Shown piece after piece: positions 19,070-28,101 of a stretch of 64,000 nucleotides of DNA. The stretch is taken from contig NZ_JPFU01000012.1 in NCBI RefSeq assembly GCF_000722695.1, positions 217,353 through 281,352 on the forward strand. Direction: 5' to 3'. This DNA comes from Streptococcus mitis. GTDB taxonomy: Bacteria; Bacillota; Bacilli; Lactobacillales; Streptococcaceae. How positions within the stretch are numbered: the stretch's first letter is position 1; each line of letters begins with the position of its first letter. The notes beneath the pieces were generated by a model. The model was not told the origin of the DNA. It worked only from the letters and a program-made list of their open reading frames with translations, and made no database searches. Made by a program: the position numbers and the translations under genes.

Positions 19070-20413
19070 TTAAAATGTTTGGCGTTTTGCTTTACGCTCT
19101 GCACGACCACGAGCGCGATTTTCAGCACGCTTGGTTTTACGACGTTTTTCATCAACCGCCCATTGAATTTTTTTCTTATAACCTGGTTTAACTTTTTTCT
19201 TTTTCTTTTTAACCAAACCAATCATTTCGATATCAAGCTTATCTTGCTTTTTCTCACGGTTGGCACGACGATCACGGTCATAAGTATCTTGAAATTCCCC
19301 GTCTTTGATCATCTTAGGAGTAAACTTGATTCCCAATTTCTCCAATTCACGGATATCCGAGTCATCACTTGGCTGATAAAGGGTAATAGCTGTACCTGGT
19401 AAGCCATTTCGTCCAGTACGACCAACACGGTGAACAAAGAAGGACAAATCTTGCGGAATGGCATCATTGATAACATGACTGACACCTTCAATGTCAATTC
19501 CACGCGCTGCCAAATCTGTTGCGACAATATACTCAAAATCCAGATTTTTTACCTGATTCATGATTCGCTTGCGTTCACGAGGGGCAATATCCCCATGGAT
19601 TTTTGCCACCTTCAAGCCTTGAGCAGTCAGATATGAATGCAATTCATCAGCACGCGTTTTAGTGTTAACAAAAATCATTGCTAAATAAGGTTGCATCAAC
19701 TGAGTCAACTGGTAAATTTGAGCATTCTTATCTCGGCCCTTGGTCGAAATCAACCAATTATCAATGGTATCAGAAATGACCGTTTTGGTCTTGATTTTCT
19801 CCATAACAGGATTTGACAAGTATTTTTTCAAAAATGGCTGCAACTTTTGTGGAATAGTTGCTGAGAAGACCATGAATTGCAGGTCTTTTGGAAGGCTGCC
19901 AGCAATCTTATCAACGGTTTCCAAGAATCCCATATCCAAGGTCATATCTGCCTCATCGACCACAAAGGTCTTGGCCTTGTGAATAGCTAGATCACCAGAT
20001 TTAACCAAGTCGTAGATACGGCCTGGTGTTCCGATAACAATATGAGGCTGATTACTTGCCAATTTCTCAATTTGGCGAGCCTTATCCGTACCACCCACAT
20101 AATTAACCACACGAACTTCGACATCTGAGTGGGCAGCAATCTGACGGGCCGCTTGGTAAATTTGAGTAGCCAACTCACGGCTTGGTGCAGTAATGACTGC
20201 TTGCACACTATCACTAGCTTCATCTAACTGCTGGAAAATCGGTAACAAGAAAGTATGAGTCTTACCTGAACCTGTTTTTGATTCACCGACTAGATCACGA
20301 CCTGCCAAAACAATAGGAATCAACTTGTCTTGCACCTCTGTTGGAGTTGTAAATTTCAACTCCTCCAAGGCTTCACTAATATATTTTTTAAATTGAAATT
20401 TCGTAAATGACAT
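19070..20413 (-). CDS. cshB: DEAD-box RNA helicase (CshB-like)
   Basis: An ATP-dependent RNA helicase of 447 residues with every core motif: Q-motif FTKFQFKKYI..FTTPTEVQ, motif I ESKTGSGKTH, Ia PSRELATQ, Ib GTPGRI, II VDEADMTLD, III SATIP, IV MIFVNTK, V ATDLAARGID and VI HRVGRTGRNG. The C-terminus is a basic, Lys/Arg-rich tail (KKKKKKVKPGYKKK, RARGRAERKAKRQ) that probably binds RNA. The order and short length fit CshB-type helicases involved in ribosome assembly or cold response. I assign the symbol by resemblance only. It is monocistronic with an extended -10 (TGGTATAAT) upstream. Confidence 0.88.
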   Translation of the reverse strand: MSFTKFQFKKYISEALEELKFTTPTEVQDKLIPIVLAGRDLVGESKTGSGKTHTFLLPIFQQLDEASDSVQAVITAPSRELATQIYQAARQIAAHSDVEVRVVNYVGGTDKARQIEKLASNQPHIVIGTPGRIYDLVKSGDLAIHKAKTFVVDEADMTLDMGFLETVDKIAGSLPKDLQFMVFSATIPQKLQPFLKKYLSNPVMEKIKTKTVISDTIDNWLISTKGRDKNAQIYQLTQLMQPYLAMIFVNTKTRADELHSYLTAQGLKVAKIHGDIAPRERKRIMNQVKNLDFEYIVATDLAARGIDIEGVSHVINDAIPQDLSFFVHRVGRTGRNGLPGTAITLYQPSDDSDIRELEKLGIKFTPKMIKDGEFQDTYDRDRRANREKKQDKLDIEMIGLVKKKKKKVKPGYKKKIQWAVDEKRRKTKRAENRARGRAERKAKRQTF

Positions 20414-20512
20414 AATATCCTCGATTCTATCTATCTTATCAATTATACCATATTTTATTCCATTACAGTAGTCTCACTTATTTAGGCTATTTCCAGTAGC
20501 TTTTCTAGTCAG

Positions 20513-20542
20513 AAAAAGGCTGGAATTTTATAATCCCAACCT
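20513..20542 (-). terminator. Terminator of the EEP-family gene
   Basis: The stem GGTTGGGA / TTCCAGCC (with G-T pairs) is followed by TTTTT on the minus strand. It lies beyond the BOX that follows the gene. Confidence 0.65.
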
Positions 20543-20548
20543 CTTTTC

Positions 20549-20698
20549 ATGCTCAATGAAAATCAAAGAGCAAACTAGGAAACTAGCCGCAGCTTGCTCA
20601 AAACACTGTTTTGAGGTTGCAGATAGAACTGACGAAGTCAGTAACATCTATACGGCAAAGCGACGTTGACGTAGTTTGAAGAGATTTTCGAAGAGTAT
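20549..20698 (-). repeat. BOX element (A-B-C type) downstream of the EEP gene
   Basis: Inverted boxC at the left (CTCAATGAAAATCAAAGAGC), one boxB-like module in the middle (AAACACTGTTTTGAGG, 20600-20615, to CATCTATACGGC), and inverted boxA at the right (GAGATTTTCGAAGAGTAT). It ends six bases before the EEP stop codon complement. Confidence 0.92.
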
Positions 20699-20704
20699 CA
20701 GTCA

Positions 20705-21520
20705 TTATTTCCAGTTTAAAATAGCATTCAAGCCATAGTGATCACTAACTTGTGGACTCTTGTTACCATCAAATACGACATGTAATTTTTCCACCTCTAA
20801 CTCTTTGGTAGTAAAAACATAGTCGATTCGAAGGGGTTCTGTGTTCCCTTTCCATCCATCAATTTCAGGTGGAACAGTATAGCTACCACTTTTCTCTTGA
20901 GCAACTTCAAATGCGTCTTGTAACCCTAATGAACTAGCTAAAATAGCTTGGTAACCTTCCTGACCAGCCGGGTTGTTGAAATCTCCAGCTAGCAAAAGTG
21001 GCTTGTCCAATTCTTTCAAGACAGCCTCAAATCGTGCCCATTCTTCTTGGAAACCTTTATCCCACCAAGAAAGGTGGACACTTGCAACTGCTAGCTCCTT
21101 ACCATCGACTACAGTTTCAGCCAGGGCAACACGGCGAGTATGATAGTCTGTTGGATCATCCACATCTGAAACCAAAATTTCTCTGGCTTCAATAGGTGTT
21201 TTAGACAAGATAGCCACACCTTCATGGTAGCGGTCATAACCGATATGATTATAAGCCCAAGTCCAATAGTAATTTTTTCCTTGCTCTGACAACTTTTCAA
21301 CCAAGAGTCTAACATAGTGGTCTTGATGAATCGGCTCAGCAGCTGGCAAAGCTTGATAAAGGTCATTAACCTCCACCTCTGGCGAAGTAATCTCCTGATT
21401 GATTTCTTGGAAACAAATCAAATCATAGTCTTTATCAAGAATATCTTCAAGCAAGAGCTGGAATTTTTCCTCAGCTTCTTTTTCCATCCAGCTATGAGTA
21501 TTGAGTGTTAAAAATTTCAT
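20705..21520 (-). CDS. Endonuclease/exonuclease/phosphatase-family hydrolase
   Basis: A 271-residue member of the EEP (DNase I-like) fold. The metal and catalytic residues are in place: LNTHSW near the start, DLICFQEI (Glu), GVAILSKTPI, VHLSWWDKGF (His), LAGDFNNPAG (Asp/Asn) and the closing SDHYGLNAIL (Asp-His). Close streptococcal relatives are annotated as exodeoxyribonuclease III or sphingomyelinase-like, but no signal peptide is visible, so the protein is cytosolic. The substrate could be a sugar phosphate, nucleotide or nucleic acid. It sits between a BOX and the ptsG terminator and appears monocistronic. Confidence 0.85.
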   Translation of the reverse strand: MKFLTLNTHSWMEKEAEEKFQLLLEDILDKDYDLICFQEINQEITSPEVEVNDLYQALPAAEPIHQDHYVRLLVEKLSEQGKNYYWTWAYNHIGYDRYHEGVAILSKTPIEAREILVSDVDDPTDYHTRRVALAETVVDGKELAVASVHLSWWDKGFQEEWARFEAVLKELDKPLLLAGDFNNPAGQEGYQAILASSLGLQDAFEVAQEKSGSYTVPPEIDGWKGNTEPLRIDYVFTTKELEVEKLHVVFDGNKSPQVSDHYGLNAILNWK

Positions 21521-21537
21521 GCTTTTCTCCTAAAACA

Positions 21538-21564
21538 AGAGGTTGGAAAACAGCTTCCAACCTC
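21538..21564 (-). terminator. Terminator of ptsG
   Basis: The stem GAGGTTGGAAG / TTCCAACCTC is followed by TTGTTTT on the minus strand, 8 bases past the ptsG stop. Confidence 0.8.
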
Positions 21565-21571
21565 AAGTGTA

Positions 21572-23752
21572 TCACAATTCTACTTTAGCAACTGCTGTTT
21601 TAGCTGCAAGAGAACCTGTTTGTTCTAATTTAACTGATTTAATAGCTTCAGCATTTGTGAAGACAACCACTGTAGAAGTTTCACGACCTGCTGCACGGAT
21701 AGCATCCAAGTCAGCTGTGACAAGAAGATCACCTGCTGCAACTTTTTGTCCTTCAGCTACATGAACTGTAAATGGTTTTCCTTCAAGACTTACTGTGTCC
21801 AAACCAATGTGAACAAGTACTTCAAGACCTGCTTCAGTCACAAGACCAAGAGCATGTTTTGTAGGGAAGATGCTTGATACAGTACCTGAAACTGGAGATA
21901 CAATGTTTCCATTTGCAGGTTCTACAGCAAATCCATCACCCATCATTTTTTGAGCAAATACTGGATCTTTTACTTGTTCCAAAGCAATAACTTGACCATC
22001 AGCTACTGAGTATACTTCCTCAGTAAGACCTTTAAAGTGAACAGTGTTTTGTTGCGCTTCTGTCATTTGACTTGGAAGAGTTTCAGGAATGACTTCACCT
22101 GAATCAAGGATATCTTGGATATCAGATTTCAATACGTCTGCTTTTGGACCGTAGATAGCTTGAACTCCTTGTCCTTTCATGACAAGACCCATAGCTCCTT
22201 CTGCTTTCCATTGTTCTGCATCACCGACTTTGTCAGCGTCTTTAACAGTTACACGAAGACGAGTCATACATGCATCAACATCAACGATGTTTGCACGTCC
22301 ACCAAGAAGGTTGATAATGTTTACAGCTTGAGAACCTGCTGCAACTTTCACTTCACTGCTAGCTTCTTCTGAACCTTCAGCAGTCTCGTAGTTTCCGTTA
22401 CGTCCTGGAGTTGCGTAGTTAAATTTTTGAATCATGAAGTTTGCGATAAAGTACATGATTACAGCAAAGAGAACAGTTACCCAAACGAAGTTAACGATAT
22501 CCATACCGATACCAGCACTAATCGCAATAGGTGTACGAGTCAAGAACTCGATTGAACCGAATGAGTGCATACGTAGGTTCACAACGTCAGCCATAGCGAA
22601 GGCAGCACCTTGAACAAGTGAGTAAACAAGATACATAGGTGTTGCGATGAACATGAACATGTATTCGATTGGTTCAGTAACCCCTGTCAAGAATGTTGCA
22701 AGAGCTGTAGCGATCATCATACCTTTGTATTTATGTTTCTTATCAGCATCAACATTACGGTAGATAGCCACAATCACACCCATCAAGATACCGAATGAAC
22801 CGATCATTTGTCCAACTTTGAAACGAGCTGGGTGAACAGTATCTAACAAGTGTTGATATTGAGTAGCATCAGTACCTTTAAGGTTTACAAGGTCTGTTAC
22901 CCATGCAAGCCAAAGTGGGTCTTGACCAAATACTTGGCTACCTTTTGCTGCACCAGTTAAGACCTCATAAGTACCACCAAGAGCTGTGTAGTTCATTGGG
23001 ATAGTCAACATGTGGTGAAGACCAAATGGCAAGAGCAAACGTTCCAATGTACCATACAAGAATGGTGCAAGGATTGGAGCAGTTTCTTGTGAGTTAGCAA
23101 TCCAGATACCAAAGCTATTGATACCTGTTTGCACTACTGGCCAGAAAGCTGAAAGTACAATTGCAGCAATTACTGAACGAAGAATAACTACAAACGGTAC
23201 AAAACGTTTTCCGTTAAAGAATGAAAGTGCATCAGGAAGCTTACGGAAGTTATAGTATTTATTGTAAGCAGTTGCTCCAATAAAACCTGAGATAATCCCT
23301 ACGAAGACACCCATGTTAAGTGCTGGTGCTTCCATAACGCTAATAAAGTAATCAGCAACCTTGATTGAGCCACCAAAGAGAGTTGTTACCATAGCTTCAG
23401 GATTTTTCAACATATCGCCTGATACGCCAAAGATTGTACCAGTGATACGGTTGATTAGGATAAAGGCAAGACCTGCCGCAAACGCACCACCAGCACGTTC
23501 CTTAGCCCAGCTTCCTCCAATAGCGAGGGCGAACAAGATATGAAGGTTAACGATAACTCCCCAACCGATTTGCTCTAGTACACCACCAGTAATAACGAGT
23601 GGAGCAAAGTTAGGGTTAATCATCACAAGCGACTTACCGATTGAAATCATCAAACCAGCAGCCGGCATAACAGCGATAACCACCATCAAAGCCTTACCGA
23701 ATTTTTGCCAAAACTCGAAAGACAAGACATTTTTGAATGTATCTTTCATCAT
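21572..23752 (-). CDS. ptsG: PTS glucose-type permease, EIICBA
   Basis: This transporter takes up and phosphorylates glucose (or a related hexose) using phosphate from HPr. The domain order is EIIC (about residues 1-430, ten or so membrane segments starting FWQKFGKALMVVIAVMPAAGLM), EIIB (about 470-550, phospho-Cys in VDACMTRLRV) and EIIA (about 590-726, phospho-His in VLVHIGLDTV). At 726 residues it is complete and needs no separate EIIA. It is a single-gene unit with a strong cre palindrome between the promoter and the start. Confidence 0.94.
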   Translation of the reverse strand: MMKDTFKNVLSFEFWQKFGKALMVVIAVMPAAGLMISIGKSLVMINPNFAPLVITGGVLEQIGWGVIVNLHILFALAIGGSWAKERAGGAFAAGLAFILINRITGTIFGVSGDMLKNPEAMVTTLFGGSIKVADYFISVMEAPALNMGVFVGIISGFIGATAYNKYYNFRKLPDALSFFNGKRFVPFVVILRSVIAAIVLSAFWPVVQTGINSFGIWIANSQETAPILAPFLYGTLERLLLPFGLHHMLTIPMNYTALGGTYEVLTGAAKGSQVFGQDPLWLAWVTDLVNLKGTDATQYQHLLDTVHPARFKVGQMIGSFGILMGVIVAIYRNVDADKKHKYKGMMIATALATFLTGVTEPIEYMFMFIATPMYLVYSLVQGAAFAMADVVNLRMHSFGSIEFLTRTPIAISAGIGMDIVNFVWVTVLFAVIMYFIANFMIQKFNYATPGRNGNYETAEGSEEASSEVKVAAGSQAVNIINLLGGRANIVDVDACMTRLRVTVKDADKVGDAEQWKAEGAMGLVMKGQGVQAIYGPKADVLKSDIQDILDSGEVIPETLPSQMTEAQQNTVHFKGLTEEVYSVADGQVIALEQVKDPVFAQKMMGDGFAVEPANGNIVSPVSGTVSSIFPTKHALGLVTEAGLEVLVHIGLDTVSLEGKPFTVHVAEGQKVAAGDLLVTADLDAIRAAGRETSTVVVFTNAEAIKSVKLEQTGSLAAKTAVAKVEL

Positions 23753-23777
23753 TCAAATCTCCTTTATTTTTATTTAG

Positions 23778-23802
23778 GCAAACGTTTTACGAAAACGTTT
23801 GC
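23778..23802 (-). promoter_or_regulatory. Perfect 25-bp cre palindrome upstream of ptsG
   Basis: GCAAACGTTTT and AAAACGTTTGC form a perfect inverted repeat around ACG. It lies just downstream of the -10, where bound CcpA would act as a roadblock. The symmetry is stronger than in an ordinary cre site. Confidence 0.8.
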
Positions 23803-23818
23803 ACTTAACTATGTATTC

Positions 23819-23846
23819 ATTATACCACTTTAAATTTTTTTGTAAA
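23819..23846 (-). promoter_or_regulatory. ptsG promoter
   Basis: -35 TTTACA (23846-23841), 16-base spacer, extended -10 TGGTATAAT (TATAAT at 23824-23819). Confidence 0.75.
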
Positions 23847-23866
23847 GGCTTTTATTAAAAAAATTA

Positions 23867-23903
23867 AGAAAAAAGAAAGTTTTTATACTTCCTTTTTTAT
23901 ATT
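23867..23903 (-). terminator. Terminator of prfB-ftsE-ftsX
   Basis: An AT-rich stem AAAAAAGgAAGT / ACTTtCTTTTTT on the minus strand lies 30 bases after the ftsX stop. Confidence 0.6.
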
Positions 23904-23933
23904 TGTACTATTATAACACCCTAAAATGTGCTA

Positions 23934-24860
23934 TCAAACCTTTAAGAAACGTCGCATTGAAATTCCTGATCCAATTGAACCAATAAAAATTCCAATAACA
24001 AACAATAAGGCAATCATCAGTGGACTGAATACTTCTGGTGAAATCATAGAAAGGTTTTGACCTACTAATGACTTATTAACCGATTGGTAAACCATTTGAT
24101 AAACAACTAGTACTAAAACTGATGGAAGGGTTGCGCCAAATAATCCGATGAAAGCACCCTCAAGTAGGAATGGTCCTCGGATATAGCTATTCTTAGCACC
24201 AACCAAGCGCATAATTTGAATTTCTCGACTGCGGGAAATAATGGTAATACGAATGGTATTAGAAATCAAGAAAACTGCTATGAAAATCAAGAGGCCAGCA
24301 ATCACTAGTCCCCAGACACGAATAAATGAGGCTAACTTAAACAAGCGTTCTGTATTGGCACCACCATCTTGAACTTCTGATACACCTTCAATTTTCTTAG
24401 CCTCTTCCGCTACTGTCTTTACATCACTTGGTGTGTTAGTATCTACTATATATGCATCATAGAGAGGATTAGCATCACCTTCAAAGATTTTCCAGTTGTC
24501 CCCCATTGTCTCAGTTAATTTTTCATATTGTTCTTCTTTACTTGAAAAGGTAACACTCTTAACTGTAGACATACCCTTCAAGGAATTATATACCTTGTGG
24601 TAGTCATTATTTGTAACAGTTTGACCTTCTTTTTCAATAGTTTCACTATTATCGGCTACGTCCTTACGAATGTATACCATTACTCGGACATTATTTTCAA
24701 TATCTGTAGCTAGTTTCGCTGTATTGAAAATAACAGAAGCAAATATTGCCACCAAGGTCAAAGTAATCATGACTGAGCTGACAGCAGCTACTGTCATCCA
24801 GCCATTTCGTTTCAAACTTTTTAGCGATTCAAATAAATGGCGAAAAAATCTACTAATCAT
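23934..24860 (-). CDS. ftsX: Cell-division ABC protein FtsX
   Basis: FtsX is the membrane partner of FtsE. In streptococci it activates the peptidoglycan hydrolase PcsB at the septum. The 308-residue protein has one N-terminal membrane helix (MTVAAVSSVMITLTLVAIF), a large extracellular loop (about residues 50-170), and three C-terminal helices, the last ending FVIGIFIGSIGSGISMRRFLKV. I chose the ATG at 24860 (MISRFFRHLFESLKS), which overlaps the ftsE stop by eight bases. This gives the usual FtsX length. A longer frame exists but would cover ftsE codons. Confidence 0.95.
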   Translation of the reverse strand: MISRFFRHLFESLKSLKRNGWMTVAAVSSVMITLTLVAIFASVIFNTAKLATDIENNVRVMVYIRKDVADNSETIEKEGQTVTNNDYHKVYNSLKGMSTVKSVTFSSKEEQYEKLTETMGDNWKIFEGDANPLYDAYIVDTNTPSDVKTVAEEAKKIEGVSEVQDGGANTERLFKLASFIRVWGLVIAGLLIFIAVFLISNTIRITIISRSREIQIMRLVGAKNSYIRGPFLLEGAFIGLFGATLPSVLVLVVYQMVYQSVNKSLVGQNLSMISPEVFSPLMIALLFVIGIFIGSIGSGISMRRFLKV

Positions 24861-25545
24861 CGTATCCGTACTCTCCTTTTGATTCATCACGAACAACACG
24901 GCCATTTTCAATGGCAATGACACGGTGGCGCAAGGTATTTACAATCTGGCTATTATGAGTCGCCATCAAAATAGTTGTCCCTTGTAGGTTAATCCGTTCC
25001 AAGAGATTCATGATTTCCCATGAGTTATCAGGATCCAGGTTTCCTGTTGGTTCATCGGCTATCAATACTTTTGGATTATTTACAATAGCACGCGCAATCG
25101 CAATACGCTGTTGTTCTCCACCTGAGAGCTCATTTGGGAAAGAACGAACCTTATGCTTCAATCCAACCAAGTCCAAAACTTCCATCACACGTTTTTTGAT
25201 ATTACGGCGATTTTCCCCGATTACTTCCATAGCGTAAGCAATATTTTCATAGACCGTTTTCTTTGGCAAGAGTTTATAATCCTGAAAAACAACCCCAACA
25301 CTACGACGTAGAAGAGGGACATCTTTCTTCTTAATCTTAACCAGATTAAAACCAGCAACTGATAGACTTCCTTTATCGATTTTTACTTCACGATATAGAG
25401 AACGAATAAAGGTTGACTTCCCTGCTCCCGAAGGTCCTACGATGTAAGCAAATTCTCCTGGTTGAACACTGACCGAAACACCGCGTAGGGCAGTCGTTCC
25501 GTTGTCGTATTTTTTTACGACATCTCTCATTTCAATGATTGACAT
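24853..25545 (-). CDS. ftsE: Cell-division ABC ATPase FtsE
   Basis: This cytosolic ATPase of the FtsEX complex is 230 residues long. It has Walker A GPSGAGKST, Q-loop VVFQDYKLLP, signature LSGGEQQR, Walker B VLIADEPTGNLDP and H-loop ATH. ATP hydrolysis is coupled through FtsX to extracellular cell-wall cleavage. It sits 17 bases after prfB and overlaps ftsX. The three genes probably form one operon. Confidence 0.97.
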   Translation of the reverse strand: MSIIEMRDVVKKYDNGTTALRGVSVSVQPGEFAYIVGPSGAGKSTFIRSLYREVKIDKGSLSVAGFNLVKIKKKDVPLLRRSVGVVFQDYKLLPKKTVYENIAYAMEVIGENRRNIKKRVMEVLDLVGLKHKVRSFPNELSGGEQQRIAIARAIVNNPKVLIADEPTGNLDPDNSWEIMNLLERINLQGTTILMATHNSQIVNTLRHRVIAIENGRVVRDESKGEYGYDD

Positions 25546-25562
25546 GTGACTTCCTTTCTATC

Positions 25563-26658
25563 TTAGCTAATTCGCCACTTGAGATAGGCATCGATAAAAC
25601 CATCTAGGTCCCCATCCATGACCTTATCTACCTGAGCAACTTCAAAGCTAGTTCGGTGATCTTTTACCATAGTATATGGCGTGAAAACATAAGAACGAAT
25701 TTGACTTCCCCATGTGATTTCCTTTTTCTCACCCTTGAGGGAATCAACTTCCGCAGCTTTCTTTTCTTGCTCCATTTGATAGAGCTTAGCCTGCAACATC
25801 TTCATGGCACGATCTCTATTTCCATATTGGGTACGATCGACCGTTGATTGTACGACAGTTCCCGTAGGAATGTGTGTCAAACGCACTCCTGTTGAAACCT
25901 TATTGACGTTTTGCCCACCAGCACCACCTGAACGGAAGGTATCCATCTTAATATCATCTTCACGGATTTCCACTTCAATGGTATCATCCAGCTCAGGCAT
26001 CACTTCTACAGATGTGAAAGAGGTGTGGCGACGTTTGGCAGAGTCAAATGGTGAAATACGAACCAAACGGTGAACACCCATTTCTGACTTGAGAAGACCA
26101 TAGGCATTAGGGCCTTCAAATGATAAGGTTACCGACTTAATACCAGCTTCATCTCCTGCTTGGTAATCCAAGACTTCTACTTTAAATCCTTTAGCATTTC
26201 CATAGCGAGTGTACATACGAAGTAGCATATCACCCCAGTCTTGAGCTTCTGTACCACCAGATCCTGGATGGATTTCCAAAATGGCATTATTATGGTCATA
26301 AGGTTCTGACAAGAGAAGTGTCATCTCATAGCTGGTCATCATCTTATCCAGTTCGGCTAACTGTGTTACCAGTTCTTCTTGAACCGACTCGTCTTCTGCT
26401 AAGAAGTCCAATAAAATTTCGACTTCATCCTGCAACTCTTCCATCTTATGGAAGGTATTGTAGGTGTTTTTTAATTCATTCAATTCTTGCGACGTTTTTT
26501 GGGCCGCGATATTATCGTTCCAAAAATCAGGTTCTGTCATCTTGTTTTCCAAGATGGCAATCTCTTCCTCTAGACTCTCGAGGTCAAAGAGACCCCCTGA
26601 AAGAAGCTAATTTTTCACGATTTGCGTCAATTTTTTGACGGATTACTGAAATGTCCAT
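25563..26658 (-). CDS. prfB: Peptide chain release factor 2, programmed +1 frameshift
   Basis: RF2 releases finished peptides at UAA and UGA codons. The reading frame is split. The ATG at 26658 opens 24 codons ending TCT CTT TGA (TGA at 26586-26584), preceded by an AGGGGG Shine-Dalgarno-like sequence. Skipping one T gives CTT then GAC and continues for 340 codons to 25563, a total of 364 residues. This is the classical RF2 autoregulatory frameshift site: when RF2 is scarce the slow TGA favours +1 slippage. The SPF tripeptide that reads the stop codon ([11 protein letters not shown]) and the GGQ motif (GAGGQNVNK) are both present. Promoter -10 TATAAT lies near 26687. Confidence 0.95.
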
Positions 26659-26739
26659 AAATACTCCTTTTTTGTATCGTTTTATTATACCATATTCTCT
26701 CATTTCTTTCCATCTTTTGCTCTACTCCCCTTTTCATGG

Positions 26740-26812
26740 AAAAAGAAGCTGGGCAAAAACCCACTTCTAACTATCAAAAAAACGAGCATTTTCGTAGTTA
26801 AAGATGCTCGTT
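26740..26812 (-). terminator. Two terminator-like hairpins upstream of the prfB promoter
   Basis: One stem is GAAGtGGG / CCCagCTTC with TTTTT after it (26767-26740). The other is AACGAGCATC / (A)ATGCTCGTT with T-run (26812-26776). Both would stop minus-strand transcription coming from the IS630 copy. No gene is seen in 26659-26930. A 63-codon frame there lacks family features. Confidence 0.65.
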
Positions 26813-26930
26813 TTATTATGTCAGTGTTTATAATTAAAATAACAACAAAACAATTAGAAAGCCATGACAATGTATAAAGATTGTAACACAAATCAGTTAA
26901 TACTCAATTATATTCAAAAAGCAACCTTGT

Positions 26931-27557
26931 TCATTGTCTGCTGACAGTGGACTTTAAAACATTTTTTTCCAATCCTTGAATAACTTCTTGAAGCTTATCA
27001 ATGACAGCTTCCAATGTTGGGAAAGCCTTATTTTTAAAACCTCGTTTTCGAATTTCTTTCCAGACTTATTCAATAGGGTTCATTTCTGGTGTATAAGGTG
27101 GGATAAAAGCCAAGTCAATATTACTTGGAATCTCCAAGGTACTTGATTTATGCCATATAGCATTATCCATGACAAGTAAAATATAGTTATCTGGATAAGC
27201 TTGTGAGACTTGCCGTAGAAATTCATTCGTCCACTCAGTATTGCATCCTCCGGCAATGAGGAAAAAGGAATCTCCTGTCTGAGCATTTATCGCTCCATAA
27301 CAATAGCGATATTCTCGCATATAATGACTAGGAATGCTAGGTCGGATTCCTTGAGGAGCCCAACAAGAACTCATCTTACTGATTCTCCCGAAACCAGCTT
27401 CATCTTGGTAGATCAAACGTACTTTGTTATAAGTCCCCTTCTCTTTAAAGCGCTTACTTAAGGTCTCGAATGTAGATTTTATTTTTAGACGTCTCAATTG
27501 TCTGAGCGTCTGCCTTCTTAGGATGTTCAGGTCGAGGGGTGACTGTTCGCCAACCAT
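26931..27557 (-). pseudogene. IS630 transposase orfB (DDE domain) with a nonsense codon
   Basis: The DDE half of the transposase has IYQDEAGFGRISK (first Asp), LLVMDNAIWHKS (second Asp) and YTPEMNPIE (Glu). Directly after NPIE the expected CAA (Gln of NPIEQVW) reads TAA (27068-27066), which is one C-to-T change. Downstream the frame stays open for 44 more codons (VWKEIRKRGFKNKAFPTL.. to STVSRQ) up to the TGA at 26931. The catalytic triad is retained, but the last ~45 residues are lost. The element is therefore probably immobile unless complemented. Confidence 0.8.
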
Positions 27558-27951
27558 GGCGTTTCAAGAGATAATAAAAACCATCACGTGTAGAAGTGCG
27601 ACCAATTTCTTTTTGATAAGCTTCGAATAACTGATTGACAGTTACAAATTCCCCAGCCTGAGCAGCTTCTATATGACGTTTTAGAAATGCTTGTTCTTCT
27701 TCGTAAGTCATATATTCTCGATGACGTCCACCACGAGTCTCTTGAAGAAGAGCTTCTAAACCAAACTCCTTGTATTTTTTCAAATTCCTCCAAACAGTTG
27801 TTTTATTGCAATCTAGCAGATTCATGATTTCCTTATAACTCTTTCCTTTTGAGCGAAAATAAATAATCTGTAGACGTTTATGATATTTGGCATACGATGA
27901 ATCTCTCAGGAGTTTTTCAATTTTCTGTATTTCTTCGTTTGTAAGTTTCAT
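27454..27951 (-). CDS. IS630 transposase orfA (N-terminal DNA-binding part)
   Basis: The N-terminal half of the transposase is about 165 residues from the ATG at 27951 (MKLTNEEIQKIEKLL). It has helix-turn-helix regions, including GKSYKEIMNLLDCNKTTVWRNLKKY and the RHGWRTVTPRP winged-helix segment. It ends at TAA 27456-27454 after an A-rich run (TCTAAAAATAAAATC, about 27489-27475) where the orfB frame, +1 relative to orfA, takes over. A normal element would fuse the two by frameshifting at this run. Whether the present A5 run still slips is uncertain. Confidence 0.75.
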   Translation of the reverse strand: MKLTNEEIQKIEKLLRDSSYAKYHKRLQIIYFRSKGKSYKEIMNLLDCNKTTVWRNLKKYKEFGLEALLQETRGGRHREYMTYEEEQAFLKRHIEAAQAGEFVTVNQLFEAYQKEIGRTSTRDGFYYLLKRHGWRTVTPRPEHPKKADAQTIETSKNKIYIRDLK

Positions 27952-27997
27952 AACTACTATTATAAGATGGTTTTTGATTTTAGTATAGTATGAAATG

Positions 27998-28101
27998 ATA
28001 CTCACTGAAAATCAAAGAGCAAACTAGGAAGCTAGCCGCAGGCTGTACTTGAGTACGGTAAGACGACGCTGACGTGGTTTGAAGAGATTTTCGAAGAGTA
28101 T
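27998..28101 (-). repeat. BOX element (boxA-boxC type) next to the IS630 copy
   Basis: Inverted boxC (ACTCACTGAAAATCAAAGAG) to inverted boxA (GAGATTTTCGAAGAGTAT) with GACGCTGACGTGG inside and no boxB. It lies about 10 bases from the IS end, at the junction of two synteny blocks. The rest of the 28006-28338 gap holds only terminators. Confidence 0.92.

Larger units (their letters stand above)
26905..27990 (-). mobile_element. IS630-family insertion (IS630-Spn1-like), decayed
   Basis: The element encodes a transposase in two overlapping frames, an N-terminal helix-turn-helix part and a C-terminal DDE part. Imperfect terminal inverted repeats may lie near 26908-26927 and 27965-27987 (both contain an AATCAAAAA/ATTCAAAAA core), so the boundaries are approximate. 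It separates prfB from the rplJL block and is followed directly by a BOX. Confidence 0.75.

Noticed and set aside
26700..26891. 63-codon minus frame between prfB and the IS630 copy
   Set aside because: It runs through two terminator hairpins and has no recognisable features.
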